This document shows, one piece after another, positions 16,008 to 24,994 of a stretch of DNA of 64,000 nucleotides. Numbering within the stretch: position 1 is the first letter of the stretch; each line of letters opens with the position of its first letter. The stretch comes from VKMB-3413 sp041027365. GTDB taxonomy: Bacteria; Pseudomonadota; Alphaproteobacteria; Rhizobiales; Rhizobiaceae. The position numbers and the translations under genes were made by a program. The DNA lies in contig NZ_JBFTEH010000005.1 of the NCBI RefSeq assembly GCF_041027365.1, positions 290,572 to 354,571 on the forward strand, written 5' to 3'. The notes beneath the pieces are model-generated. The model worked only from the letters and a program-made list of their open reading frames with translations. It made no database searches and was not told the origin of the DNA.

Positions 16008-17066
16008 ATGGCGAACGATCAGACCAGACCGCCGCCGGCCGGGCCGAGCTTCGTCAGCGCGCAGCAGGTGGCGGACCGCGCTGGCGTGTCGCGCTCGGCC
16101 GTCTCGCGCGCCTTCACGCCCGGCGCCAGCATCGGTCGCGAGACCCGCGAGCGGGTGATCAAGGCGGCGGAAGAACTCGGCTACCAGGTCAACGACCTCG
16201 CGCGCGGCCTGCTCGCCCGCCAGAGCCGGCTCGTCGGCCTGGTCGGCACGCGGCCGGACCTCGGCTTCCGCGCGCATCTCGTCGCGGCGCTCGCCAAGGC
16301 GCTGATCGCCCGCGGCAGCGTTCCCGTCCTGATCAACACCGGCGACACCCCACAGGAAGTCGCGGCGGCGCAGGGCATCCTGCTCGGCTACCGCGCCGAG
16401 GCGACGATCGTCATCTCCGGCTCGCCCCCGGCGCCGATGCTGGAGGGCGCGAGACGCAACGGCCAGCCGGTCATCCTGATCGGCCGCACGGAACCCGACC
16501 TCGACGGCGTCCTCGCCGACAATGCGGCGGCCGGGGACGAGGCGGCGGAGCGTCTGCTGGCGCTGTCCGCCGGTGGGCCGGTCGGCCTGATCGGCGCGCG
16601 CTCCGGCACGCAGAGCATTGCCGAGCGCGAGGACGCCTTCCGCCGCGCGGTCGGGCGGCGCGGCGGCGACGTGATCTTCGCGCAGGGCGCCGAGGCCGAC
16701 TATGCCGGCGGGCAGGAAGCCGCGCGGACCCTCTTCGCCGAGGCCCGGCCGAAGGCGCTCTACGCCGTCAACGACCTCCTGGCAATGGGCGCGATGGACC
16801 ACGCCCGGCTGGGCCTCGGCCTGACGATCCCGGGGGATCTCGCCGTCATCGGCTTCGACGACGTGCCGCAGGCCGGCTGGGAGGCCTATGCCCTCACCAC
16901 CTTCCAGCAGGATCCGGAGACGATGGCGGCACAGGCCATCGCGCTGCTCGTCCGCCGGCAGGCCGACCCCGCCGCGCCGCCCCTCACCCTTCGCGTGCCG
17001 GCGCGGCTGGTGCCTCGCCGCAGCGCCCGATCCGGCCATCCGATGCTCGAAGGAGACCGCTCATGA
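16008..17066 (+). CDS. LacI-family transcriptional regulator
   Basis: A 352-residue regulator. The N-terminal helix-turn-helix (SAQQVADRAGVSRSAVSRAF, about residues 17-36) and hinge helix (LARGLLARQSRLVGLVG) are typical of LacI/GalR proteins, and a periplasmic-binding-protein-like effector domain follows (VIGFDDVPQAGWEAY). It lies within the operon it probably controls, 9 bases after a permease gene and overlapping the phosphodiesterase gene by ATGA. The palindrome at 11909-11924 is its most likely operator. The ligand is unknown; a product of the transported compound would be usual. Confidence 0.9.
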   Translation: MANDQTRPPPAGPSFVSAQQVADRAGVSRSAVSRAFTPGASIGRETRERVIKAAEELGYQVNDLARGLLARQSRLVGLVGTRPDLGFRAHLVAALAKALIARGSVPVLINTGDTPQEVAAAQGILLGYRAEATIVISGSPPAPMLEGARRNGQPVILIGRTEPDLDGVLADNAAAGDEAAERLLALSAGGPVGLIGARSGTQSIAEREDAFRRAVGRRGGDVIFAQGAEADYAGGQEAARTLFAEARPKALYAVNDLLAMGAMDHARLGLGLTIPGDLAVIGFDDVPQAGWEAYALTTFQQDPETMAAQAIALLVRRQADPAAPPLTLRVPARLVPRRSARSGHPMLEGDRS

Positions 17067-17833
17067 AGCTCATCCAGGTCACCGACGTCCATCTCGTTCA
17101 GCCCAGCGAGACGCTCTTCGGCCTCGACCCGCTGGAGCGCCTCGACGCCTGCTTCGCCGACATCGCCGCCAACCACGCCGACGCCGAAGCCGTGGTGATC
17201 TCGGGCGACCTCACCCACGATGGCGAGGAAAGCGCCTACCGCGCGCTCGCCGAACGCGTCGAAGCGCTGCCGCTGCCCGTGCATCTGATGCTCGGCAATC
17301 ACGACGATCGCGACGCCTTCCGCGCGGTCTTCGGCGACGCGCATTCTACCGGCCGATTCGTGCAGAAGAGCGTCGACCTGCCGGCCGGCCGGCTGGTCCT
17401 GCTGGATACGCTGAAAGCGGGCGCGGTCGAGGGCGAACTCTGCGAGGAGAGACTCGCCTTCCTCGACCGGCAGTTAGCGGAGGCGAAGGGCCGCGACTGC
17501 CTGGTCTTCGCCCACCATCCGCCGTTCAAACTGCACATGCCGGCCCTCGACGGTGTCGGCCTCGCGGACGCCGATGCCTTCGCTGAGGTCGCGGCACGGA
17601 ACGGCAATGTCCGCCATGTCTTCGCCGGCCATGTCCACCGCCCGGTCTCGGGAAGCTGGCGCGGCCTGCCCTTCACCGCGCTGCGCGGCACCAGTCAGCA
17701 GACGGCGCTGCAGTTCTCCGATCGCTTCGTCGCCAGCCTCGAACCGCCGGCCTATGCGGTGATCTTTGCCGACGACGAGGGCGTGGTGGTCCATTTCCAC
17801 GACTTCCTCGACCGGACCGCAGGCACGATCTGA
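17063..17833 (+). CDS. Cyclic-nucleotide/glycerophosphodiester phosphodiesterase, GpdQ-like
   Basis: A 256-residue class III metallophosphodiesterase without a signal peptide. The binuclear metal site is complete: D8 and H10 (TDVHLV), D49 (ISGDLTH), N79 and H80 (LGNHDD), H151 (FAHHPPF), and H190 and H192 (AGHVHRP). These positions match the GpdQ layout almost residue for residue. GpdQ releases sn-glycerol-3-phosphate from glycerophosphodiesters, and relatives cut 3',5'-cAMP. Its place at the end of an ABC operon, beside a Ugp-like importer, favours glycerophosphodiester use. Family certain; substrate inferred. Confidence 0.87.
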   Translation: MKLIQVTDVHLVQPSETLFGLDPLERLDACFADIAANHADAEAVVISGDLTHDGEESAYRALAERVEALPLPVHLMLGNHDDRDAFRAVFGDAHSTGRFVQKSVDLPAGRLVLLDTLKAGAVEGELCEERLAFLDRQLAEAKGRDCLVFAHHPPFKLHMPALDGVGLADADAFAEVAARNGNVRHVFAGHVHRPVSGSWRGLPFTALRGTSQQTALQFSDRFVASLEPPAYAVIFADDEGVVVHFHDFLDRTAGTI

Positions 17834-17879
17834 TCGCGGCCGCACGCCGGGCGCGCCCGGCGGCGCACCATGCCCCTGA

Positions 17880-19073
17880 TCAGACGACGCCGGCTGCGCG
17901 GAATGCCGCGATCTCCTCGGCGGAATAGCCCGCTTCCGTCAGGACCGCCTCGGTGTGCTGGCCGAGATCGGGTGCCGGATGGCGCACCTGCGACGGCGTC
18001 TCCGAGAACTTCATGGGGAAGCCGGTCATCCGCACGGTCCCGTGGCCGGGATGTTCGACCGAGAGGACCATTTCCTGCTCCAGGACCTGTGGGTCCTCGA
18101 ACACCTCGCCGAGCGTCTGAACCCGGCCGCAGGGCACGCCGGCCGCGTTCAGCTTCTCGATCCAGGTCGCCTGCGTCTCGTGGCGCATCGCCTCGTCGAC
18201 CAGCGCGTTCAGCGCCGGCCGGTTGGCGATCCGCTTCTCGATCGTGTCGAAGCGCTCGTCATCGAGCAGGTGCAGGAGGCCGATCGTCTCCAGGAAACGC
18301 TTGAGGGTCGGCGTCGTCGAGGGCGCGACGGCGACGGCGCCGTCCGACCCGTGGAACAGGCCGTAGGGCGAGGCGATCGGATGGTCGTTGCCGGTCGGCG
18401 GCGGCGTCTGGCCGGTGGAGAGCTGCGCCGCCGAGAGATAGGCCATCATCGAGATCATGCCGTTCATCATCGACGCCTCGACCGCCTGGCCGCGCCCGTC
18501 GCGGTCGCGCACCCTCAGCGCCGCGACGATGGCGAAGGCGCAGTAGAGGCCGGCGATGAGGTCGGTCAGCGGCGGCGCGGCGCGCATCGGGCCGCTCTCC
18601 GCCGTTCCGTTCACCGACACGAAGCCGGACATCGCCTGCGTGATGAAGTCGAAGGCCGGCCGGTCCTTGTAGGGCCCCGTCGAGCCGTAGCCGTTGACCG
18701 AGCCGACGACGAGGCGCGGATTGATGGCGTCGAGCGCCGCTCGGTCGAAGCCCATCGCCGCGAGCACGCCCGGCCGGAAGTTCTCGACCAGGACGTCGGC
18801 GTCCTTCAGCAGCCGGCGCAGGATCGCCTTGCCCTCGTCCGTCTTCAGGTTGAGGGTCATCGAGCGCTTGTTGCGGTTGAAGCTGGCGAAGTACCAGGAC
18901 ATGCCGTCGACGATCGCGCCCTGGCTGCGGATGTGGTCGCCTTCGCCGGGCGTCTCGACCTTGATGACGTCGGCGCCGAGGTCGCCGAGCATCATCGCGC
19001 AGAACGGCCCGGAGAGGATCCGCGTCAGGTCGATGACGCGGATGCCGGCAAGCGGCTGGTCCATGGCGCTCAC
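17880..19073 (-). CDS. CaiB/BaiF-family (class III) CoA-transferase
   Basis: A 397-residue family III CoA-transferase. The N-terminus GIRVIDLTRILSGPFCAMML and DLGADVIKVETPGEGD are typical, and the catalytic aspartate aligning with formyl-CoA transferase Asp169 is D171 (PPLTDLIAGLYC). GTG at 19073 is chosen because it overlaps the upstream lyase stop as GTGA; an ATG three codons further in is the alternative. Such enzymes move CoA from succinyl-CoA or similar donors to a carboxylic acid. Coupling to an HMG-CoA-lyase-like gene suggests it activates a glutarate-type acid for cleavage. Family certain; substrate unknown. Confidence 0.88.
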   Translation of the reverse strand: MSAMDQPLAGIRVIDLTRILSGPFCAMMLGDLGADVIKVETPGEGDHIRSQGAIVDGMSWYFASFNRNKRSMTLNLKTDEGKAILRRLLKDADVLVENFRPGVLAAMGFDRAALDAINPRLVVGSVNGYGSTGPYKDRPAFDFITQAMSGFVSVNGTAESGPMRAAPPLTDLIAGLYCAFAIVAALRVRDRDGRGQAVEASMMNGMISMMAYLSAAQLSTGQTPPPTGNDHPIASPYGLFHGSDGAVAVAPSTTPTLKRFLETIGLLHLLDDERFDTIEKRIANRPALNALVDEAMRHETQATWIEKLNAAGVPCGRVQTLGEVFEDPQVLEQEMVLSVEHPGHGTVRMTGFPMKFSETPSQVRHPAPDLGQHTEAVLTEAGYSAEEIAAFRAAGVV

Positions 19074-20041
19074 CCCGCCGCCGTCGAGACGGCGTCCATG
19101 GCATGATGCTGCAGGCGCGGGCCGGCCTTCATCACCTGCCCCGGCAGTTCCCTACCGATCACCGACTGGGTGAGCTTCGAGACCTCGATCAGCCGCGGAA
19201 GGTCGACGCCGGTGCGGTAGCCGCTCTCCTCCAGCAGGTAGACGAGGTCCTCGGTGCAGATGTTGCCGGTCGCGCCCGCCGCGAAGGGACAGCCGCCGAG
19301 GCCGCCGATCGAGGAGTCGTAATGCGTGACGCCCTCCGCCAAACCGACCATGACGTTGGCGAGGCCGACGCCGCGGGTGTTGTGGAAATGCAGCGTCACC
19401 GTCATCTCCGGCACCGCCTCGCGCAGCGCCGCGAGCACGGCCTTGACGGTGGTCGGCGTCGCCATGCCGGTCGTGTCGCCGAGATTGAGGTCGGTGATGC
19501 CGAGGTCGCGGTAGAAGCGCGCGATCCGCACGACCGAAGCGGGCGGCACCTCGCCTTCGAAGGGGCAGCCGAACACGGTCGCGACGCCGCCCTGGACGGT
19601 CTTGCCGGCGGCCCTGGCGATCTCCGCCACCGGCAGGAAGCGGTTCAGCGTCTCCTCGATCGAGGCGTTGACGTTCTTGCGATTGTGCGATTCCGAGGCC
19701 GAGCAGAACAGCCCCATGATGTCGACCTGCGTCTCGGCGGCCCGCTCGGCGCCCTTGGCGTTCGGCACCAGCGCGCTGAAGACGACGCCTGGCCGGCGCT
19801 CGACGCCTGCCAGCACCTCGGCGGCGTCGGCGAGCTGCGGCACGGCGCGCGGCGAGACGAAGGAGGTGATCTGGATCTTCTTCAGGCCGGCATCCATCAG
19901 GCCTTCGACGATGGCGATCTTCTTGTCGGTCGGGATGATCGTCTTCTCGATCTGGAACCCGTCGCGCGGGCCCACCTCGCAGATGTCGATCTGGGCCCCG
20001 GCCGGCACCGGCATCGGTATGATCTTGGCATTGTCGGGCAT
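19070..20041 (-). CDS. Hydroxymethylglutaryl-CoA lyase-like protein
   Basis: A 323-residue TIM-barrel aldolase of the HMG-CoA lyase family. R26/D27 in EVGPRDGFQ, metal ligands H218 and H220 (TLHFHNTRG) and the catalytic Cys251 in the signature loop GGLGGCPFAAGATGN are retained, followed by the conserved TEDLVYLL. The usual HxHDTYG reads HFHNTRG here, so the substrate pocket may differ from standard HMG-CoA. HMG-CoA lyase yields acetyl-CoA and acetoacetate. The start at 20041 is set by the conserved N-terminus. It is translationally coupled to the CoA-transferase gene downstream and divergent from the tctCBA genes. Confidence 0.87.
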   Translation of the reverse strand: MPDNAKIIPMPVPAGAQIDICEVGPRDGFQIEKTIIPTDKKIAIVEGLMDAGLKKIQITSFVSPRAVPQLADAAEVLAGVERRPGVVFSALVPNAKGAERAAETQVDIMGLFCSASESHNRKNVNASIEETLNRFLPVAEIARAAGKTVQGGVATVFGCPFEGEVPPASVVRIARFYRDLGITDLNLGDTTGMATPTTVKAVLAALREAVPEMTVTLHFHNTRGVGLANVMVGLAEGVTHYDSSIGGLGGCPFAAGATGNICTEDLVYLLEESGYRTGVDLPRLIEVSKLTQSVIGRELPGQVMKAGPRLQHHAMDAVSTAAG

Positions 20042-20313
20042 GGCGCATCCTTCCCCGGGAACTCGTCTTCCGCCCCTTAGCCCCGGGGGGCGCCCGACGT
20101 AAACCCCGCGCGTCGCTGCGCAACCGGGCCGTAACCATGCTGCGCCGCCACGGCGATGCGCGGCTTTTGAACCTTGACCGCGCGCGCCGAACGATGCCAT
20201 CGAACTTAAGAGCGGCAGATTGAGGAATCTCGCCGCCAGACGGATACGGATGACGCAACGCGGCGATGCGCGCCTGGACGGCGGCAAGCCGCGCCTTGGG
20301 AGGAAAAACCGAT

Positions 20314-21288
20314 ATGTTCCTGAAGCGCCTCTTGGTCGCGGCCACGTTCGTGGCGGTCGCCATGCCCGCAATGGCTTTCGAGCCGCAGAACGTCGAGTGC
20401 ATCGCGCCCGCCAATCCCGGCGGCGGCTGGGACTTCACCTGCCGCACCGCCGGCCGGCTGCTGACCGAGGAGAAGCTCGTTCCGGGCAACGTCCAGGTCA
20501 CCAACATGCCGGGCGCCACCGGCGCGGTCGCCTATGCCAACATCGCCGCCAAGCGCAACAAGGATCCCAACCTGATCGTCGCGACCTCGACGGTTGGCAT
20601 CACGCAGCTCGCCCAGAACAAGTATCCGGCGAAGTTCGACGCCATGCGCTGGGTCGCCATGCTCGGCGCCGACGTCGGCACCGTGATGGTCAAGAAGGGC
20701 TCCAAGTACGACAGCCTCGACGCGCTGATGAAGGCGCTGAAGGCCGATCCGACGAAGATCGTCGCCGGCGGCTCGTCGGGCATCGGCGGCTACGACCACC
20801 TGCGCTTCCTGATGCTCGCCCAGGCGGCCGGCGTGCCGGACAACCAGCTGAAGAACATCCGCTGGGTGCAGTTCGAGGGCGGCGGCGATGCGGTGACGCA
20901 GCTGCTCGGCGGCAAGCTCGACGTGGTCCTCGTCGACGTCGGCGAGATCGGCGGCTTCATCAAGTCGGGCGACGTCAACGCGCTGGCGATCCTCGGCACC
21001 GACCGGCTGAAGGCCTATCCCGACGTCAAGACCGCCAAGGAGCAAGGCTACGACGTCGAGGGCTACAACTGGCGCGGCTTCTACATGGGCGGCAAGGTGG
21101 ACGATGCGGCCTATCAGGGCTGGGTCGACATCCTGCACAAGCTCTACGAGTCCGACGCCTGGAAGGAAGCCGCCACCAAGTCCGGCCTGACCCCGATCTG
21201 GCGCGGCGGCAAGGACTTCGAGCAGTTCGCCAAGCAGTCCGAGGAGAAGATGCACGATCTCTCCAAGGCGATCGGCGTCATCAAGTAA
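20314..21288 (+). CDS. tctC: Tripartite tricarboxylate transporter binding protein TctC (Bug family)
   Basis: A 324-residue periplasmic receptor with signal peptide MFLKRLLVAATFVAVAMPAMA. The mature protein starts FEPQNVECIAPANPGGGWDF, the Bug-family motif in which the PGGGWD loop contacts the ligand carboxylate. The start at 20314 follows the strong ribosome site GGGAGGAAAAACC; an upstream in-frame ATG lacks a signal. It is first in tctC-tctB-tctA. Bug receptors bind citrate, other carboxylates and amino acids; the ligand cannot be read from sequence. Confidence 0.9.
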   Translation: MFLKRLLVAATFVAVAMPAMAFEPQNVECIAPANPGGGWDFTCRTAGRLLTEEKLVPGNVQVTNMPGATGAVAYANIAAKRNKDPNLIVATSTVGITQLAQNKYPAKFDAMRWVAMLGADVGTVMVKKGSKYDSLDALMKALKADPTKIVAGGSSGIGGYDHLRFLMLAQAAGVPDNQLKNIRWVQFEGGGDAVTQLLGGKLDVVLVDVGEIGGFIKSGDVNALAILGTDRLKAYPDVKTAKEQGYDVEGYNWRGFYMGGKVDDAAYQGWVDILHKLYESDAWKEAATKSGLTPIWRGGKDFEQFAKQSEEKMHDLSKAIGVIK

Positions 21289-21299
21289 GGTAGACCTTC

Positions 21300-21740
21300 A
21301 TGACCGCTCGCCTGAGCGATCGCATCGCGGGGACGATCCTCTTCGTCCTCGCGGTCTGGTTCTGGATCACCGCGGGCGACTATGTCGTCGCCTTCGGCGA
21401 TCCGGCCGGCCCGTCGCTGTTTCCCCGCATCGTCGCCTTCCCGCTCGGCCTGTTCGCGCTGTTCCTGGTCCTGCGCCCGGACCCGAACCCCGAATGGTTC
21501 CGCTGGCCGCAGGCGCTGGGGCAGATCGGCACGATCGTCGCCCTGTTCGCCTATCCGTTCATTCTGGAGCCGCTCGGCTTCCCGCTGGCGACCCTCCTGA
21601 TCACGCTGGTGCTCGCGAAGATCCTCGGCGGCAGCTGGCTGCAGTCGGTGCTCTGCGGCATCGTGGTCGGCTTCGGGCTCTACTTCCTGTTCAATTACGG
21701 TTTCGATCTTCCGCTTCCGGTCGGTCCGATCTTCGGGTGA
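21300..21740 (+). CDS. tctB: Tripartite tricarboxylate transporter small membrane subunit TctB
   Basis: A 146-residue membrane protein with four hydrophobic helices (IAGTILFVLAVWFWITAG, then a segment near FPRIVAFPLGLFALFLVL, and two more after residue 80). DPAGPSLFPRI near residue 35 is typical of TctB. It lies 11 bases after tctC and 36 before tctA. TctB is the poorly conserved small subunit of the sodium- or proton-driven TTT transporter; identification rests on size, topology and position. Confidence 0.85.
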   Translation: MTARLSDRIAGTILFVLAVWFWITAGDYVVAFGDPAGPSLFPRIVAFPLGLFALFLVLRPDPNPEWFRWPQALGQIGTIVALFAYPFILEPLGFPLATLLITLVLAKILGGSWLQSVLCGIVVGFGLYFLFNYGFDLPLPVGPIFG

Positions 21741-21776
21741 TCCCCGCTGCGGCACGCGCCGCATGAAGGAGTTCTG

Positions 21777-23309
21777 GTGGAAACGCTCGGCTTTCTCTTC
21801 CACGGCTTCGAGGAAGCGCTGATCCCGCTCAACATCGCGCTGGCGCTGATCGGCTGCTTCGTCGGCACGATCGTCGGCGCGCTGCCCGGTCTCGGGCCGG
21901 TGAACGGCGTCGCAATCCTCATTCCGCTGGCCTTCTCCCTGCAGCTGCCGGCCGGCTCCGCGCTGATCCTGCTCTCCTGCGTCTATTACGGCTGCATGTA
22001 TGGCGGGCGCATCTCGTCGATCATGCTGAACATCCCCGGCGACGAGCCGGCGATGATGACCTGCCTCGACGGCTACCCGATGGCCAAGAACGGCAAGGCC
22101 CCGGAGGCGCTCGCCATCTCCGGCATCGCGTCCTTCGTCGGCGCCATCGCCTCGACGATCGGGCTGATGCTGTTCGCACCGCTGCTGGTGCGCTTCGCCA
22201 TCCATTTCGGCCCGGCGGAGTATTTCGCTCTCTATCTCCTCGCCTTCGCGACGATCGGCGGCGTCACCGGCTCCAATCCGGCGAAGACCCTGCTCGGCGC
22301 GGCGATCGGCCTCGCCCTCGGCTGCGTCGGCATCGACCCGCAGAGCGGCACCGCGCGCTTCACCTTCGGCAACATCCATCTCTACGACGGCTTCCAGGCG
22401 ATCATCGCCATCGTCGGCCTGTTCGCCATCTCCGAGGTGCTGATCCTGCTCGAGACGCATCTGAGCGAGCGCACCGGCGCCGTCGCCGTCGATCGCGCCT
22501 TCGCCCGCTGGAAGGACATCAAGGGCACCATTCCGGCGATGTTCCGCGGGTCGCTGGTCGGCTTCGTCTCCGGTATCCTGCCCGGCGCCGGCGCCTCGCT
22601 CGGCTCCTTCCTCGCCTATACGGTGGAGCGGCGCTTCTCCGACCAGTCGAACACCTTCGGCACCGGCGACCCGAAGGGCGTCGCCGCGCCGGAAGCCGGC
22701 AACAACGCCGCCGCCGGCGGCGCGCTGGTGCCGATGCTGGCGCTCGGCGTGCCCGGCTCCGGCACGACGGCCGTGCTTCTCGCCCTCCTCATCTCGTTGA
22801 ACATCACGCCGGGTCCGCTGCTCTTCCAGGACCAGCCGCAGATCGTCTGGGGCCTGATCGCGTCGCTGTTCATGGCGAACGTCTTCCTGCTGCTTCTGAA
22901 CCTGCCGCTGGTCGGCGTCTTCACGCGGATGCTGTCGATCCCGCTCTGGGCGCTGATGCCCTTCGTGGTGATGATCTCCTTCGTCGGCGTCTATTCGCTC
23001 AGCCACTCGACCTTCGACCTCGTGGTCATGGTCGGCTTCGGCCTCCTCGGCTTCGTCCTCAGGAAGCTCGACATCGCCGTGGTGCCGGTGGTGCTCGGCC
23101 TCCTCCTCGGCGGCGAGATGGAGGCGAACATGCGCCGCGCGCTGGCGATCTCCGCGGGCGACCCTTGGGTGTTCGTGTCGAGCGGCATCTCGATCGCGCT
23201 CTATGCGGCGACGATCCTGTTCCTCGGCCTCGCGGTCTTCTTCGCCTTCCGCAAGCGCCGCCAGGCTGCCGCGACCATCGAGGACCCCGAACGCGCGATG
23301 GCCGACTGA
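21777..23309 (+). CDS. tctA: Tripartite tricarboxylate transporter large membrane subunit TctA
   Basis: A 510-residue polytopic membrane protein with about 12 helices. The conserved TctA motifs are clear: GTIVGALPGLGPVNGVAIL near residues 30-48, YYGCMYGGRISSIMLNIPGD near 65-84 and the mirrored LPGAGASLGSFLAY half near 265. It starts with GTG preceded by AAGGAG. It forms the translocation channel and works with TctB and the TctC receptor. The next gene, an amidohydrolase-like protein, follows after 44 bases in the same direction. Confidence 0.93.
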   Translation: METLGFLFHGFEEALIPLNIALALIGCFVGTIVGALPGLGPVNGVAILIPLAFSLQLPAGSALILLSCVYYGCMYGGRISSIMLNIPGDEPAMMTCLDGYPMAKNGKAPEALAISGIASFVGAIASTIGLMLFAPLLVRFAIHFGPAEYFALYLLAFATIGGVTGSNPAKTLLGAAIGLALGCVGIDPQSGTARFTFGNIHLYDGFQAIIAIVGLFAISEVLILLETHLSERTGAVAVDRAFARWKDIKGTIPAMFRGSLVGFVSGILPGAGASLGSFLAYTVERRFSDQSNTFGTGDPKGVAAPEAGNNAAAGGALVPMLALGVPGSGTTAVLLALLISLNITPGPLLFQDQPQIVWGLIASLFMANVFLLLLNLPLVGVFTRMLSIPLWALMPFVVMISFVGVYSLSHSTFDLVVMVGFGLLGFVLRKLDIAVVPVVLGLLLGGEMEANMRRALAISAGDPWVFVSSGISIALYAATILFLGLAVFFAFRKRRQAAATIEDPERAMAD

Positions 23310-23353
23310 GGCGGAGGCGGATCCGCCTCGATCCGCGATAGGAGAAGAGCCCG

Positions 23354-24940
23354 ATGCTGCACAGCGCCAAGGGGCTGAACGGCTGCGTCAGCGCCCCCCA
23401 CCTCTCGGCCGCGCTCGCCGGGCGCGACATCCTCGCCCGAGGCGGCACGGCGATCGAGGCCATGGTTGCGGCCGCCGCGACGATCGCGGTCGTCTACCCG
23501 CATATGAACGGGATCGGCGGCGACGGCTTCTGGATCGTCCAGAGGCCCGGAGAAAAGCCGGTCGGCATCTCCGCCTGCGGCCGCGCCGCGGGCCTCGCGA
23601 CGCCCGAATGGTACGCCGAGCGGGGGCACGTCGAGGCGATGCCGACGCGGGGGCCGCATGCGGCGCTGACCGTGCCCGGGACGATCGCGGGCTGGGCCAA
23701 GGCGCTGGCGATGGTCGACGCCAGCCGGCGCCTGCCCCTCGCGGAGATCCTCGCCGCGGCCATCGGCTATGCGCGGGACGGCATGGTCGTCACCGGCAAC
23801 CAGGCCGAGACGACCGCCGGCAAGCTCGCCGGCCTGAAGGACGTGCCGGGCTTCGCCGACATCTTCCTGCCGGGCGGCCGCCCCCCGCGCGAGGGTGACG
23901 TCCTGACCCAGCTGGCGCTGGCCCGGACGCTGGAAACGCTCGCGGCGGAAGGGCTCGACAGCTACTATCGCGGCAGCCTCGCCGCGACCCACGGCGCCTT
24001 TCTGGAAGCCGCGGGCTCGCCGCTGCGCCTCTCCGACCTGCAGCGCTTCGACGCCGAGATCGTCGAACCCTTGTCGGTGGAACTCTCCGCCGGAACGGTG
24101 TTCAACATGCCGCCGCCGACGCAGGGCGTCTCGTCGCTGATGATCCTGGCGCTGTTCGACCGGCTGAAGGTCGGGAGCGCCGAGGGCTTCGACCACCTGC
24201 ACGGGCTGATCGAGGCGACCAAGCAGGCCTTCATCCTGCGGAATGCCGGGCTCGGCGATCCGGATTTCATGGACACACCGGCGGCCGGATGGCTGGTCGC
24301 CGAGGCGCTGGATTCGCTCCACGCGAAGATCGACCGCCGGACCGCCCTGCCCTGGCCGCACGAGGCCAAGCCCGGCGATACGATCTGGATGGGCGCGGCC
24401 GACAAGGACGGCACCACCGTCTCCTTCATCCAGAGCGTCTTCTGGGAATTCGGCTCGGGCCTCACCTGCCCGAAGACGGGCGTGACCTTCCAGAACCGCG
24501 GGGCCGGCTTCTCACTGACACCGGGGCCGAACCAGCTCGGCCCCTTCCGCCGGCCGTTCCACACGCTGAACCCGGCACTCGCGCATCTGAAGGACGGCCG
24601 CGTGATGGCCTATGGCACGATGGGCGGCGAGGGCCAGCCGCAGACGCAGGCGGCCGTGTTCTCGCGCTATGCGATGTACGGCCAGGGCCTGCAGCAGGCG
24701 GTCACGGCGCCGCGCTGGCTGCTCGGGCGCACCTGGGGCGACGTGACGACGACGCTGAAGCTCGAGGACCGCTTCCCGCCGGAGCTCGTCGCGGAGCTGA
24801 AGGCCGGCGGCCACGACGTCGAGATCATCGCGCCGTTCTCGGACGCCGCCGGACATGCCGGCGCCGTCGTCCGCCACCCGTCCGGCGTCATCGAAGGCGC
24901 CAGCGATCCGCGCGCCGACGGCGGGGCGATGGCGTTCTGA
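23354..24940 (+). CDS. Gamma-glutamyltransferase-family Ntn-hydrolase, oxamate-amidohydrolase-like
   Basis: A 528-residue member of the gamma-glutamyltranspeptidase family. The family opening (GGTAIEAMVAAAATIAVVYP, GIGGDGFW) and the small-subunit region NRGAGFSLTPGPNQLGPFRR and GTMGGEGQPQTQ are present. At the autoprocessing site the usual TTH is replaced by D342-T343-I-W (PGDTIWMGAADKDG); Thr343 would be the new N-terminal nucleophile. DT(I/V)W is reminiscent of oxamate amidohydrolase HpxW rather than true glutathione transpeptidase. No signal peptide is seen, so it is probably cytoplasmic. It sits behind tctCBA and may hydrolyse an imported amide. Substrate uncertain. Confidence 0.82.
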   Translation: MLHSAKGLNGCVSAPHLSAALAGRDILARGGTAIEAMVAAAATIAVVYPHMNGIGGDGFWIVQRPGEKPVGISACGRAAGLATPEWYAERGHVEAMPTRGPHAALTVPGTIAGWAKALAMVDASRRLPLAEILAAAIGYARDGMVVTGNQAETTAGKLAGLKDVPGFADIFLPGGRPPREGDVLTQLALARTLETLAAEGLDSYYRGSLAATHGAFLEAAGSPLRLSDLQRFDAEIVEPLSVELSAGTVFNMPPPTQGVSSLMILALFDRLKVGSAEGFDHLHGLIEATKQAFILRNAGLGDPDFMDTPAAGWLVAEALDSLHAKIDRRTALPWPHEAKPGDTIWMGAADKDGTTVSFIQSVFWEFGSGLTCPKTGVTFQNRGAGFSLTPGPNQLGPFRRPFHTLNPALAHLKDGRVMAYGTMGGEGQPQTQAAVFSRYAMYGQGLQQAVTAPRWLLGRTWGDVTTTLKLEDRFPPELVAELKAGGHDVEIIAPFSDAAGHAGAVVRHPSGVIEGASDPRADGGAMAF

Positions 24941-24994
24941 GGCGAGCGGCGCCCGCCCCCGTCGCGCACCGCGGCGGCAAAGCCCAAGCGGGCG

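Noticed and set aside
15120..17039. Long minus-strand frames opposite the permease and LacI genes.
   Set aside because: No recognisable domains; the plus-strand frames are motif-rich and linked by ATGA overlaps.
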